Source: Lepraria neglecta (lineage: Eukaryota > Ascomycota > Lecanoromycetes > Lecanorales > Stereocaulaceae). From it: a stretch of DNA of 64,000 bases. The stretch spans positions 5,921,805-5,985,804 of the forward strand of contig CM065647.1 of the NCBI GenBank assembly GCA_033220425.1, given 5' to 3'. The notes beneath the pieces are model-generated. The model saw only the letters and a program-made list of their open reading frames with translations, was not told the origin of the DNA and made no database searches. The position numbers and the translations under genes were made by a program. Positions 21,287 to 34,190 of the stretch are shown here, piece after piece. Positions within the stretch are counted from its first letter, which is position 1. Each line of letters begins with the position of its first letter.

Positions 21287-23880
21287 CTTGTTCCAAAAAG
21301 ACACGGAAGGTTTGGGGAATTGCACGCGAGGGTTTTATCTAGTTAGGCTTAAAATAAAAGGCGGGCAACGTAAGGAGATGGCAAGCTTTAGAGCAACTTC
21401 GGCCTCTTGAGGGTACCACAGCAATCTCTTTATAATAGCAAAGATAAGACAAAATGATAACAGGAGGAACAACTCCTAATGCAACGTAGAATGCATTACA
21501 TGGAAGTGCATATGCAATATTTTCGACTCAGCCAGCCAAACGAGCTTCCTCTAAGCGACGGACCAGTCTAGATCTGTATATATATAGAGTAGGAAAGGTT
21601 ATAATCTGCCAAAATCGAACTAGCAAAATCGAGATATCTATTGGACAGGCGGGACACATCTAGTAGAGTTCAAGTATCAAAACAAATTACTAGACTGGCA
21701 CATTCCGATCACCTTTCATGCGTTCCAATTCATCTATGGCATCTCAAGACATGCTTGAGATTACCTGTATAACTATGCCTTGAAGCTACAATGCTTGCGC
21801 ATCAGTTAGCCATATGTACATTAGCCTGCCATGATCAATAAGCGAGGCAAGTCTCATGTAGTAGAGAAATGTGCTCAATGGCAAGTCAAGATGTTCTCTA
21901 AGTAGACGAAATCTGGACGAAATCTGCCCGCTGTGGGTTTCTAGAGAGCGATTAAACGGGGAACTCCGTACTGCAATATTTACTACTCTAATTGGGGGAG
22001 GACTATGGAAATGTTCGGGTACAAAACTGGACGAGAGCCAATCGTCGGTAACTAGCAAGATTAGCTGTCCTTCCATCGCACAGGCGCATTCTCATATAGG
22101 GCTTACTGATAGCAAGCTGCAGCTAATCATCCTCATTTATCATCGAGATCCCCGGGATCGAGACACGCGGAGAGCTATTGGGTATGATTTAGCGAGCTTA
22201 TACATAATTAGTATATGCGGGCGTACATACATGCAGGGCATACCGAAGATTTGCGGTTGTAAGATTCTCGTGCGTCAGGGACATGGTCGAGGTCAGATAC
22301 ATTTGAGGGTTTGATTATAAAATCGCCGAGCTCATATGAATTCAGCGTTAAAGGCGGACCGCATGCCCAAGCCACGGTTCCTTAGTCCTTCGCGTGTTCA
22401 GGCTCCGTGGAGTTATTCGATAACACGGCAAATGAACAGTGTATTCAGCTTCCATACTGTTTCTGTCAGCGGTATAGATCGTTTGCGACTTGTGTATTGA
22501 TCTGTTCAGTACATTCCCTCTCTCTCTCCCTTTTAGCGCCATTGCCAAGTTTTAATAAATGCAGTCTAGCCGAGAAAGCCTCCAGTCAGAATTCAGATGA
22601 AAGCTTAAATTACAAGCTTCAGGACTGCTCCAATATCCCCTCCTACCCACTAGAGGAAAGCTACATAGCCATAGCTATTTCAGTCTTACATTCTGCTTTG
22701 TAGGCTACCAGTTAAGTTGCAGATACTCATGATAATCCTAGACCGCCAGGCTACAACGGTCGAATCAGCTTGCAGAGCAGGTGGGATCTTGATCATCTGC
22801 GGCTTGCAACCATCAGCGATTTACAAACACCTTGCCAGATGCTACTACGGCCTATCCAGTCTGAGCTACCCACACCAATCGCGTCGGTCTGCTTCACCCT
22901 TCCATGAGGTTCGGAGATGCTCGTTTCGGTTGACATCTGTGCAGGAAGAGTGACAAGGAACAGTACCAAAGTCCTAAGTTGATGGCGTGATTCCATTATC
23001 TTGCTGATATTCGTCTATAGTTGCAGTTAGAGGAAGCCACATGTTGAGTTGCGAGCTGAACCCGCTCGCTAGCCCCTATACATGACTAGTGAAACTGCAA
23101 TGCAATGCAGCGCACGCATATTTCGGGCGACCGCTATGCCCGGAGTTGCTCGACCATGGTTCTGCTAGCTGTGAACGATCGCTGTGAGGATGATGAATTG
23201 CACTCCGCACGTGCAACGATCTCGATATGATGGCTCGCCACTTAATACAATGCCCTGAGTCCTAATTGAAGTCTATGCACGGGATATATCGTTCGATTGA
23301 CTGCACCTCCACTCGGCAACATTGATGCTTGAGGGCTTGCATCTGTAAAGCGAGTCTAGAATCTACTTGTTAGAGACTACTGAGTCTCCACCATAAAACC
23401 CTTCACTATGTACTCGCCCTTATCTCATATATTCATTCCTTTTAGGTCAGGATTAGATACTGGAAGGCATGGTAAATATTGTAGAGCTAGATTGTTTTCT
23501 CACCAGACCAATGTTAAGGGAGCGGAAGTACTATGAACACGAGGCCTTCGGATGGATAGCAGGCTCGTACCTTGAGAGCCGTCCAAATGCAACAACCAAT
23601 GCCGGCATACGAGACCAAGGAAAAATCCTCGAATCCGTGAATAAATACGTTAGCTTACTAAATGGCAGCAGCTCTTGCATCAGTGTGTGTGTGTACAGAT
23701 AGCAGGCGCTAGCTCCATCCTACACCACCTAATTACCAAGTCTAAAAATACGACAAGAGGTTCTCTGTTCTAAAAGGCTGTTATTCAAAGTCCGGCCTTT
23801 GAGTAATAGTTGGATCTTTAGCATATAGGCTTGCTAATAAGCTCGTATAAGAAGAACGATATTTATCTTTCTTCTAATCT
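21287..23880. other. RIP-free intergenic stretch without a convincing gene
   Basis: Base composition is balanced and dinucleotides look normal. Open frames are short, start at non-ATG codons or overlap on both strands, and show no domain. The first 130 bp upstream of 21286 should hold the DUF2235 promoter. A GT run (23682-23694) is the only simple repeat. Confidence 0.5.
22793..22996 (-). CDS. Hypothetical small protein with signal-peptide-like N-terminus
   Basis: 67 codons from ATG to TGA. The N-terminus MESRHQLRTLVLFLVTLPAQ has basic residues followed by a short hydrophobic run, as in a secretion signal. Only one cysteine follows. There is no domain, no second exon that I can support, and no conservation evidence. 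It is listed because a short secreted protein in a RIP-free island would be plausible, but it may be chance. Confidence 0.2.
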   Translation of the reverse strand: MESRHQLRTLVLFLVTLPAQMSTETSISEPHGRVKQTDAIGVGSSDWIGRSSIWQGVCKSLMVASRR

Positions 23881-24196
23881 TTCTTCTATCTTTCTTCTAA
23901 TAATAGAATATCGCGATATTCGGAGGGTATTCCGCACTTGCGGCCAATCAGAATGGCCCTATATTCCTCAACCCCTGATAGTACGCTTTTCGGCCTAGCG
24001 CCTTCAACCACCAAAAGTTGAATTCGCCTCGTAACTTCTTCGCAGTAATGCCCCGCGCCACATACATTATATGATATCGAGATGATTTCATAAGTTTTGG
24101 AGTTAATCATTAGCTTGCTTGCGTATCAAGAATTTTTAGAATCGGCCTATTTACGCAATAGTTACGAGCTATGTTTTGCAGGAGCTCGGTGGTAAA

Positions 24197-24217
24197 CGCC
24201 AAGCATTGAGCTTGGCG
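24197..24217. other. Perfect hairpin in tandem repeat unit 1
   Basis: CGCCAAGC, loop ATTGA, GCTTGGCG: an 8-bp stem that is exactly conserved in unit 2 although the surrounding sequence differs. Confidence 0.75.
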
Positions 24218-24445
24218 CCCCCGGACCCTGGAATATCAAAAGTTGAATGCGCACCGTAACTTCTTCGCAGTACTGCCCCGCGCCATATACGTTATATAAG
24301 ATCGAGATGATTTTATAAGTTTTGGAACCAAGCATGCGCTTTCTAATACCGTCGAAATTTTCAAAACCGGTCTATTTACGCAAAAGTTATGCGTAAAGGA
24401 AGTGTTTTCGCCATGTTTTACAGGCAGCGCGAGCTCGGTGGCAAA

Positions 24446-24466
24446 CGCCAAGCATTGAGCTTGGCG
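24446..24466. other. Perfect hairpin in tandem repeat unit 2
   Basis: Same 8-bp stem and 5-nt loop as at 24197-24217. Confidence 0.75.
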
Positions 24467-24640
24467 CCCCCGGACCCTGGAACATTAAAAGTTGAATGCG
24501 TACTGCAACTTCTTCGCAGTAATGCCTCGCGCTATATACGTCATGTGATACCGAGATGATTTCATAAGTTTTGGAACCAAACATGCGCTTTCTAATACCG
24601 TTCGAATTTTGAAATTCAGCTAATATTTTGCTAAGGAAAG

Positions 24641-25945
24641 CTTAAAAAACATGTTTTTACCTGTAGAGTTCCCTGAAGCTACCCCTGCAGTCACCCCCGA
24701 AGTGCCTCCGGAGCACTCAAATATTTAACCCTTAATAACTTTCGATATATTAGGGTTAGGGCTTAACTTTATATATATTAAATATACTATAAATATAGCA
24801 CTTTCTAATATGGCTTAAATTTTCTAAATCGAGTATAAAATAAGCGAGAGATAGCCGTTTTTATAGTAATCTTCTGTGAAGATTACGGGCACTTACTTGT
24901 TATATACTATTACTAAACCTATAGAATCGCATATAGAAGTAAATAGACTTTTCGTAGGCCTAGGCCTATAAAATACTACGCTAACCGCTTTAGGCTTAGT
25001 ATAAAGGGAGAAAAGAGAGGATCTACTATAGTAGCTATTTGTTACGGGCTGGGCTTGCACTGTTTCCTTCGTTGCCTTGCCAACAGTACTCTAGCCCTAT
25101 CGGGCCTAGCTCCAGGGGCTGCCGCAGCCGCATGCTTACATAGATCCTTCGCGCGCTCCTTTAGAGCTTTCCTCTTTAGCTTTAGTATCCTAGTCTTCCA
25201 TATCTACTTATACTATAGGCTAGACCCTAATACTATTTATATTATTCAAGCTTTAAATAAGTACTTAGTATTAGAAGAAAGAAGCAAAAGAGCTCTCTAT
25301 ATAGATGTTTTGAATAATATATTGAATATATATAATAATAAGAAATCTATAGAGCAAATTCTGTATATAAATATACGCCAAGCTAGTACTAAGATGTATC
25401 GCATGGTAGACTAAGATATACGCCCATAAGGTATGTATATAGAACTATAATGTGAGGTATACTCCCCGTCAGCGGGCCGTTATCGCTCCGTAAGCTAGGC
25501 TCCTCGCTAGCGAACCGTTGCTGCGCTCTAGAAACTGCGTCCCGCTAGCGCTACGATATCGGACTGCGGCTTAGCTTCTCGCTAGCGTTATACTACTATA
25601 TATAAAGGTATTTAAAGACGTAAAGTAATTATATTAGTAGTATAGTATAGATAGTTCTATATTAGAACTAATTACTAAAGATCCTTAGGAAAGAAGTAGA
25701 TAGACCGCTCCTTAAGCTTCTTCCTGTATATTAGGGGCCTGTCTAGAGCGAGTCGATAGGGGTGAAGTATAACTAGTAGAATATATCTAAGGAGAGAAGA
25801 TAGATATATAAAGTCTACGCGTCTTGGAAATACGCTAAGCCGCTAGCTATAAGCGATAATCGAACGTTCGATAACCATATTCGATAACTATACTCTATAC
25901 TACGCGTATCGGCACCAATAATAAGCAAAGGCCCAGCCGTAATAC
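24641..25945. other. AT-rich, partly RIP-like spacer
   Basis: No recognisable gene. Holds two telomere-like TTAGGG units near 24751-24762, a GC-rich patch with repeated CGCTAGCG-type motifs near 25480-25590, and a perfect ATCGAACGTTCGAT palindrome near 25858-25871. An open frame at 25055-25414 has no start context or similarity that I can support. Confidence 0.5.
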
Positions 25946-25964
25946 TACGTCGGCAAATTCGAAC
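25946..25964 (+). repeat. Left 19-nt terminal inverted repeat candidate
   Basis: Matches 18 of 19 positions of the reverse complement of 50290-50308. Confidence 0.7.
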
Positions 25965-26185
25965 CGGCCCCAGCAGCGCCGGGCCAAAGCGCGACAGGTC
26001 CCAAGCTCCAAACACGCCCGAAGGTGGCCCGGGGCGCAAAATGCCCTTAACTAGACTGAATCATTCTTATAATAGATGTTACGAGTATATAATATAACGA
26101 TATTTACTAGAGAGTTAATGCGTAGTTCATCTAGATCACGTAGTAAGTATTATAGATAAAGATTCAATATTAAATCGAATATTAC

Positions 26186-26374
26186 GCATTCTATCTATCG
26201 AACGTTATTGAACGGTATCAAACAAGTAAATAGACGCTTAGCCTCAGTTGCGCACTCTATTTATCGAATATTATCGAACTGTATCGAACAAATAGACGCT
26301 TAGCCTCAGTTGCGTACTCTTTTTATCGACCGTTATCGAACGGTATTAAATAAGCAACTAACGTTTAGCCTTAG
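26186..26374. repeat. Three tandem 62-66 bp units with TCGAAC motifs
   Basis: Each unit begins with CTCTNTTTATCGA-like sequence, contains GTTATCGAACGGTAT-like motifs and ends in TAGACGCTTAGCCTCAGTTGC or a decayed form. They lie 220 bp inside the left inverted repeat, where subterminal transposase-binding repeats would be expected. Confidence 0.75.
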
Positions 26375-26399
26375 GATCTAATATCAGTCGTCTACTAAG

Positions 26400-28200
26400 T
26401 AGTAACTATCTCCTTCTTTTCTACCTAGTCTTATAACGAGTACGTAGATTCTTTCTCTACTCGTACTAACTTCTTGGCTAAATATAGCTTCCGAACCAGT
26501 GTATCCTGCTCTTTGTAGTATCTAACTATCCCCTCCTATCGCTGTCTTCGCTTCTCCTATATACTAAATATATCGTATCGATCCCAATATCCGTATACTA
26601 TATAGATACATGCGTCTCGTCTAAGGAACGGATACGATAGATTCGCTTTACAGCCTAGTCTTTAATATTATCCAGCTAGCTTATATCTATTAGAATTAGT
26701 TTCCTTTACTCGGGTTATAGTATATCCCTTACTAAATAGACGAGATAGAAGTACTAGGATATCTAAGTATAGCTCTTCGAAACCGGGATTTTCTTAAAAT
26801 CTATAAATAATATCCTGGCGCTTATCGATGGTATACCTAATATATACGAATTTCACGATTAGGTTCGAGCCTACCTCCTCGAGATTATCCTGAAGCTACT
26901 ACTTAGTAGTTAGCGAAGCCTTTAAGACGAAGTACCAGCAGGATTTATACTTTAAAGGGTACGATGGGGGTAAAGCTTACCTTTACCTTTATATAGGCTA
27001 CTAAAGGTAGGTTTAATATAATCACAAGCTTCTTAGGTACTTGTATACGCTCCTTATTGCCAGCGCGTTTGAACTATATATAGTCAAGATTCTGTATGGT
27101 CTCCCAAATCCTATCCCATTCAGGATTATATTTACTGAGTATAGAAATGTTTTTGTAGTATAGGTTATCTACCTTGATCCTTATACGTGTTTCTAAGTAT
27201 TTTTTCTTGAACGTCTCACGTTAGATCAATGTCGATATTGGGGGTTGTGAGAAGCTTGGCTAGGCCCGGTATATCTATAATCGTGCGTATCTTCGCTGAT
27301 AAGATGAAAAACATATCGTTGCGCTTATTAGTAGATTTGATACCTTGGTCCTGGACCTGTTGTTTAAGTTTCCTCTTAATCTCGGTATCCACTAATATAA
27401 GATCTAGTTAGAGCTGAATTAGAAACTGGAATTATACGTGCTCAGTGTGGTATAAGGGTAAATATAATATCGGTTCGTTATTTATCTATCTAGAAGTCTC
27501 TGTATATATAATTATAATATCCGGAAGGAAAATAATTAGTTTATCTCTCTTCTCCTTAAACTAGGGAATAGCGCTGCTTATAGTCGAGCTTCCCTTGGCT
27601 ATATTATTATATGCCTTGATAACATCGTTAAAATTCTTTGGCAAGCCGAATATGAGAGTCCTATACTTAGACCAAGTATCCTTATACAGGTGTTGCAATA
27701 TACTTATCACACTACTTATATCCGACGGTAACTTATTCTACAGGGTCTCGGATATAGCCACGAATATATATTGAAACTTGTAGGCTTGTTTTTTTATCCT
27801 ACGTAGCAAACCCATTGTCCCGCTACTATAGGTTTTGGTAGTAATAAATTCGTTATTAAAGGTTCTTCCTGCAGATAGCCTTAATATCGGCCGGAATATC
27901 TATACCTCTCTCTTCTTGCCTATAGGTATTCCCTAATATATTTCGGTGACCTTAAATCTTTGCTCGACGTATATAGGGTAGCTACCGACGGTTATTATAA
28001 TAATCTACCTCTGCGACTCCCAAGATAGACCCTCTTAAGTAGTCTGCCATAATATCTTTTATTATCTTATAGTTATCTAAGCTAAGGTTGAAGGGATATT
28101 ATTTCTTTATTTATAAGATTGCTAGCTAATATATTAGCGTAGTTAAATTAAGGATTAAAAGGTATAATTACGGTTATAAAGGTGAGATAGGAACGGGTGT
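26400..28200 (-). pseudogene. SNF2-family helicase, copy A, internally deleted and RIP-mutated
   Basis: Collinear with copy B: 26400-28025 matches about 30270-31860, and 28026-28200 matches about 34026-34190. The interval that holds helicase motif I in copy B is therefore missing (about 2.16 kb). The junction occurs at a short CTCTT/AAGTAGTCT stretch. Near 26580-26640 the decayed motif VI reads AVKRIYRI. Stops are abundant. The product would have been an ATP-dependent DNA translocase-like protein; this copy lacks the ATP-binding lobe. Confidence 0.8.
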
Positions 28201-30260
28201 CGAGTCGGCGGCAGAGGACCTTATAGAATCGTTGTAGATATTAGATAAGGTAGACTAAGTGATTATTTACTTCAAGACGCGTTAAAGACTAAGTACTATA
28301 CAGAGACGTTTGCACTGATTTCGGTAGTATTATTTCTTATTGAATTTTCTAGCTAGAAAGTGCTACTAATGACCTAGGTACTTAGCTAAGTAAATCACGT
28401 GCCTCTCCCCTAATAGCGTTCGGCTATATATAGCGCTAAGCACAGCTTTTGACGCTAGCCTAATTTGGGTATTATCGAACGCTTTCAAACGGTGGTTAAA
28501 TCTCGGCATATTAGGCCCCAGTGGCAGGTTTTCAAACGCTCCCCAACATCGTAGAGGTATATAATACTAGTTTTAAAGGATTATAATATATCCCCTCAGC
28601 GGTACTTCCTCTAAGACGAGTATATTTATACCTTCTTTTATAAGGTATCTAGGGAAGTAGTATCCGGGATCTCTTCCTGCAAGACCCGAAGCAGTCTAGG
28701 TATATTAATAACTACCGTACTCCGTAGTAGCTAGTGAGTTATTATAGGTTGGTAGTATAGCTATAGAGAAGGGACAAATGAATCTTTTAGTAGTAGTCTT
28801 AGTTACTATTGCTTCCGAAAGAGTAAGTTCTTTTGCCGAACTAGCGTGGGAGAGGTTAGAAGAGGCCTGTAGTAAGGATTCTGCGCGCTGTATATATACT
28901 ATAGTTAGCGAAAGAGCGATATAAGGATAAGTAGGGAGGAGACTTACGTCAAGGGCTATGTTCTCTTGAGGCTAATTGAAGATTCAGGGTGCTTATAATT
29001 TGATAGAGGAAGTAGGAAGGTTATCTGCTATAGCCGTATTACTAGCTGGGGTCGTGTTAATTTCGGAATTGATAACAGTACGAGAGCTTTAGCACGAGCG
29101 CGGTGAGCTTTGGTAGTACGAGCTACGGCGTTACTAGCGTGGGTAGAGGGCAAATTGCTACTAGTGTCAGACTGAGAGCTATCCGAATGACCGTAGTTAT
29201 CGGTGTTGACGGCTAGAAAGTAGCGAGCTGAAGCTTCGTGGTTACCCTGCGCGTTTAAGGAGCTAGGGCCGATATTATAGCCGCTACTAGGTGGGGGTTA
29301 GTGAAGGTTCTCGTTCACAGTAAGTTCATAGGTGGTTTGGTCCAAGGACCCTAGGAACTCCACGGCCGCTTCTCCTATAGCTGACTCCTCGGTATATATC
29401 GGTATCTCGTAATAAAATAAGGGTAATATAGGTATTGCTTATAGGATCAGGCTGAGACACCTGTACGACTGACCACTTGCGATTACTACGTAATGGATAG
29501 CTGAACCGTACTAGAAACTTATCCAGAGCACGATTTATAAGCAAGTTCAACCGCGTGTCTAATAGTATAGTCTATAGGTACTCCGCAAAGCCGAGTCTTC
29601 TTTTCAGGTATGTTCTTCTTTAAATAACCCTTAAATAATTATTCTATCTCTTCTAGGCAGGTTATCGGGTACTTAAGGTTCTTAAGATACTTATATCGTT
29701 CTCTATAGGACCCGTTCTTACTATTCTAAAGGTCTTCTTCTTCGGTAGTATTGAAACCTTTAGACTATAGATATTTAATAACCCTGTAGGTACCCCCGGA
29801 AGAAGTAGGAGAGGGCGTATAAGACTAGGGCTAAAAGTATCCTCGAATATATTAATCCCCTTCTAAAGAATCATTATATATAGCTAAACAAGAGTTGGTA
29901 CGTAAAGGGTAGTTTATTACTGAATCTACAGAGCGCTCTACGCAAGGTAAGTTCGATAGTTAGCGTTAGTACTAGTGCCTCGGTGAAGAAGAAACACTAT
30001 ACTAACGCAATTTGACTGATTTTTGGTAGCTTTCCAACGTTATAAAGCTATAGAATATCAGGCCCAAGTGGGGAGGCTTCCGAACGGTTTTACGTTATTG
30101 AATATATATGGCTACCTATAGCTCGATATAATAGTAGTAGAAATATACTTGATTCGTTTATTTAAGAAAGAAGAACTACTCTCGAAGACTATAGCCGTTA
30201 TTATAATGGGCCTAGTACCTATTAGAGGCCTATATATATTATATATCGTATTGCCTAAGC
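28201..30260 (-). pseudogene. Unrecognised coding remnant between the two SNF2 copies
   Basis: On the minus strand (about 29000-29800) there is readable sequence interrupted by RIP-type stops. It includes a Lys/Glu-rich part (KNLKYPITCLEEIEQLF once a stop is read as Gln) and a Ser-rich C-terminal half. I do not recognise it. TCGAAC-like spacers lie at about 28455-28470 and weakly at about 30020-30110. Confidence 0.35.
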
Positions 30261-33200
30261 ATAGCTCTAGTCCTCTTTGTCTTTCCGTTTCTGCTCCTTT
30301 GCCGTAGCGAGCTTTTGAACTAGTACGTCTTAATCCCCCTAACTTCTGACCGTCCCCTCCCGCCCCTGTCTTCGCTTCTCCTGTATACTAAATGTAATTA
30401 TATCGATCGGAACATTTGTATACTATACAGATGTATGCGTCGCGTTCAACGACCCGATGCGATGGATTCGCTTGACTGCCTGGTCTTCAATATTATCCAG
30501 CCAGGTTATATCCATTAGAATTACTTTCTTCGCTCGGGTTATAGTATATCCCTTATTGAATAATCTATATAGAAGTACCAGGATATCTAAGTTTAGGTCT
30601 TCGAAGCCGGGGTCCTCTTGAAATCCCTTGATAATATCCTGGCGCTTATTAACGCTATACCCTGTATATACGAACTTCACGATTAGGTTCGAGCCTGCCT
30701 CCTCGAGCTTGTCCTGAAGCTACTACTTAGCGGTTAGCGAAGCCTTTAAGACGAAGTACCAGCAGGATTTATACGTTAAAGGGTACGATAGGGGTAGAGC
30801 TTACCTTTGCCGTTATATAGGCTACTAAGGGTAGATTAGATATAATGACGAGCTTCTCAGGTACTTGTTTCCGCTCTATATCGCCAGCGTACTTGAACTA
30901 TATATGGCCAAGATTCTTGATAGTCTCCCAAATCTTATCCTATTTAGGATTATATTTCTCGAGTATAGAAATGTTCTTATAGTATAGGTTATCCGCCTTG
31001 ATCTCTATGCGAGTTTTTAAGTATTTTTTCTTAAAGGACGCCTATATTAGATTATTGTTGAATCCGGGGTTTGTAAGAAGCTTGGCGAGGCCCGGTATAT
31101 CTGTAATCATACGTGTCTTCGCTGATAAGGTGAAGAATATTATATTGCGCTTGGTGGTTAATTGGATGCCTTGGTTATAGACCTATTAATTAAGTTTCCT
31201 CTTAACCTCGGTATCTACTAGATCAAGATCTGGTTAGAGCTGAGTTAGAAATTGGAATTGTACGTGCTCAGTGTCGTGTGATGGTAAATACAACATCGGT
31301 TCATTGTTTAGCTATCTCGACGTCTCCGTATATATAATCATGATATCCCGAAGGAAAACGATTAGTTTATTCCTCTTCTCCGCAAACCGGGCTATAGCGC
31401 TAGGTATTATCGGGTTCCTCTTGGCCATATTATTGTATATATTAATGATCTCCTTGAAGTTATCTGGTATACCGAATCTAAGAGTCTTATGCGCAGCCTA
31501 AGCATGCCTATACAGGTGTCGTAATATACTTATAATACCGCTTATATCCGAGGGTGATTTATTCTACGGCGTCCCTGATATCGCTACGAACGTATAATAA
31601 AAGTTATAGGATTCCTGTTTGATATCACGCAGCAGACCTATTATCCCGCTGCCCTAGGTTTTGGTAGTAGTAAATTTATTATCGAAGGTTCTTCCTGCGG
31701 ATAGTCTCTATACTATCCGGTACCTTATTATCTCTCTCCTCTTGCCTTTAGGTATTTCCCGGTATAGTTAGTTAATCTTGAATTTCTGCTTGACGTTTGT
31801 ATCGTAGCTCCCGACTATTATCAGAATAATCTATCTCTGCGACTCCCAAGATAGACGCTCTTCTGGTTTATAGCCTATCTTAAAGACATTCCCTTCGTAT
31901 CGGATCTTCTTACCTCTAGGACCTTCCTAGAAGTATTGCTAGATAAGACTATTATCTCTAGCCGACCCATAGCCGACGACTAGACTAAGATCCACCCGCT
32001 CGTCGGCTTTCGGATCGTGCTATTTAGAGAACTCTGTTTTCTATATTGGTAGCAGAGTAGCCGGTACGAAGATCATATTTGGGCTATACTGTATGTCAAA
32101 TTTGGTTGTGATACTCCCCTTGATACAGCTGTATTGGATTGGCTACTGTGCTTGACTTGGGCATAGGCCATTAATACCGTGTTGTAGATGTTGGGGGTTT
32201 TTGCTTTTGCGTGCGTCCCTGATATTAACTCTATTTTGATTGATCCACCGCTGGGTTATAATTAATAGGTAGATTATTAGAGTCTAGTGCTGAAAGTTAG
32301 ATCTGTCGAATGGTTTTAAATATTGTCGAACGAAGACGAGATTACTAACCTTACCGAACCCTATCTCATCTGCGAGGATGCCCCTGTCCCCTGTACTATT
32401 ATATAACTATAGCAATAGATATACTGCCAGAAACTGAAAGTAATACGGATTAATTAATATGCCCGGAAAAGGGAAGCTCAGCGTGACCATCTTCGATTTA
32501 TCTGCCTTCGGGTTTTTGCGCTCCTTAGGTTTTAAGATCTTATAAGGTATTAGGTATAATATATATATACCCTTGAGAGATTCTTTATTCATATACTCGC
32601 AAAGGGTAGAATAGGCGATATCTTGCTTCCTAGAGTCTCTGTATTAGTAGCTCTTTAGAAGCTAGAGGAGTAAGGAAGAGCTTATAGGCTTAATAATATA
32701 GCTCCCTTTTCGTCGTCCTTATCGTTATTATTATTAATTAAAGTATTTAGATCCTCCTCCTCCTTGTTATTATCTTTATAATCCTCTCCCCTCTCCTTAT
32801 ATTACTATTTATCTTACTACCCTTCCTCCTTATCTATATCTTCGCCTTTATCTTTATCTCCTTTATCTAAGATATTAATAGGCTACCTTTTATTACCTGG
32901 CTAGTACTCCTCTAGTAAGAGCGAAGACGTCCTCTATATAATTAAAGCATCGTCTTCGATTTCCTTAAGACGCTTAGATAATAGAGTATATGATAAAGGG
33001 GGACCGATCTTCGGAGGGAGAGGAGATTTTACTTTCGACTAGGAAATCGACTATGGCGCCGGTAGTAGTTTATCGCCAAAGATACGGCCTGTTACTCTAT
33101 TAGTATATACCTTATCTAGTAGGCGCCTTCTAAGAGGCCCTACTATCGGTATTCGCTCCGATACTTGTATACGGTTTTGTTTAATAGTTATCTAGTCTTG

Positions 33201-34190
33201 GTAGAGGTAGGGGTTACCTTCCGCCGGGCGCGCCGAATAGATATAGTAGAGGATTCGAACCTAGTGGCTCGAGCGTCAGCTATAATACAATAGTATTATA
33301 TTTAGCGGGCAGCTTACTAGAAGTAGGATTCGATTTGACTACAAATTCTAGATACTTATAGCTCCGATCCCTTAACTATAATAAAAGATATATATAGAAA
33401 TGTAATTAATTATTATTTACTACTACTAGTTACTTATAATTATTTCGATATAACTAGCCTATTAGTATATCGTCTGGCTCTTTAAAGATAGTACCACTCG
33501 TTAATAGTTATCTATATACTTCGAGTTTCGTGTACTAAAAGAGTGGCTTCACGCTATAAGTAATATTATCTGGAAGAATATCCTATATAGTATTAAATAT
33601 TTTAATACTACTATTATCTTCCTATTTATAGTAAAGGAGTATATTATTAATAAGTCGAGGGTCTAAGGGTAGTAGGGGTAGCCTTGACAGGATATTAGCT
33701 TTCGAGTCTTGGTAACTGAATACGCCGCTCGTAGACCCTTCGGTCTTTATATTAGGGGCCTCTAAGGTTCGTTATCTCTTTGTATCTAAGGTCTCTAAGC
33801 TTTTATCGACGCCACGTTTACCGGGAGTTATCTTGCGCTTCTTACCTTACTTTACCTTCTTCGCTAGGATATATAGCTAGAATGAAATATAGGCGGGCGG
33901 GACCCCTGTAAATATGGTAGCGCCGAGTTTACTCTCGATATCTATAACGATTACTAGTTTTAGACTATTGAGTAGTTTTGATAACCCCTTATCTTTTAGA
34001 TTGATACTTAGGAGATTATTCGCGATTAAGTAGTCTACTATAATATCTCTTATTATCTTATAGTTATCTAAGCTAAGGTTAAAGGGAGTTATTATTTCTT
34101 TATTTATAAGATTACTAGCTAATATATTAGCGTAGTTAAATTAAGGATTAAAAGGTATGATTACGGTTATAAAGGTAAGATAGAATAAGT
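30260..34190 (-). pseudogene. SNF2-family helicase, copy B, RIP-mutated
   Basis: Motif I reads RGILADEIGFGK on the minus strand at 32350-32385, close to the SNF2 consensus G-I-L-A-D-E-M-G-L-G-K. The C-terminal lobe (30423-30680) reads VILMDITWLDNIEDQAVKRI then HRIGS, the SNF2/Rad5/Rad16-type motifs V and VI. The N-terminal part (32700-34000) is acidic and low in recognisable domains. Many in-frame stops exist, but the longest open pieces reach 60-85 codons. It lies divergently to the Plavaka-like transposase, with a TCGAAC spacer between them at about 34600. Known family role: ATP-driven chromatin or DNA remodelling. Its association with a transposase here is an inference from position. Confidence 0.85.

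Larger units (their letters stand above)
24012..24640. repeat. Three tandem copies of a ~225-249 bp repeat with hairpins
   Basis: Units are 24012-24236, 24237-24485 and a partial unit 24486-24640. Shared blocks are AAAAGTTGAAT at the start, AACTTCTTCGCAGTA, CGAGATGATTT.ATAAGTTTTGG, and GAGCTCGGTGG followed by a hairpin in units 1 and 2. Divergence between units is moderate and not restricted to transitions, so they predate or escaped RIP. Function unknown; no coding. Confidence 0.85.

Noticed and set aside
21871-22314. Plus-strand open frame of 147 codons
   Set aside because: Starts at GTG, no domain, no splice-supported extension; not enough to call a gene.
23469-23702. Plus-strand open frame of 77 codons
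   Set aside because: ATG to stop, but with no domain, no neighbours to support it, and a GT-repeat at its end.
24751-24762. Telomere repeat
   Set aside because: Only two TTAGGG-like units; too short to be a telomere or a convincing interstitial telomeric tract.
25055-25414. Open frame of 119 codons starting in a GC-rich patch and ending in AT-rich sequence
   Set aside because: The frame spans a sharp change in composition and the two halves have unrelated residue use; the start is not supported.
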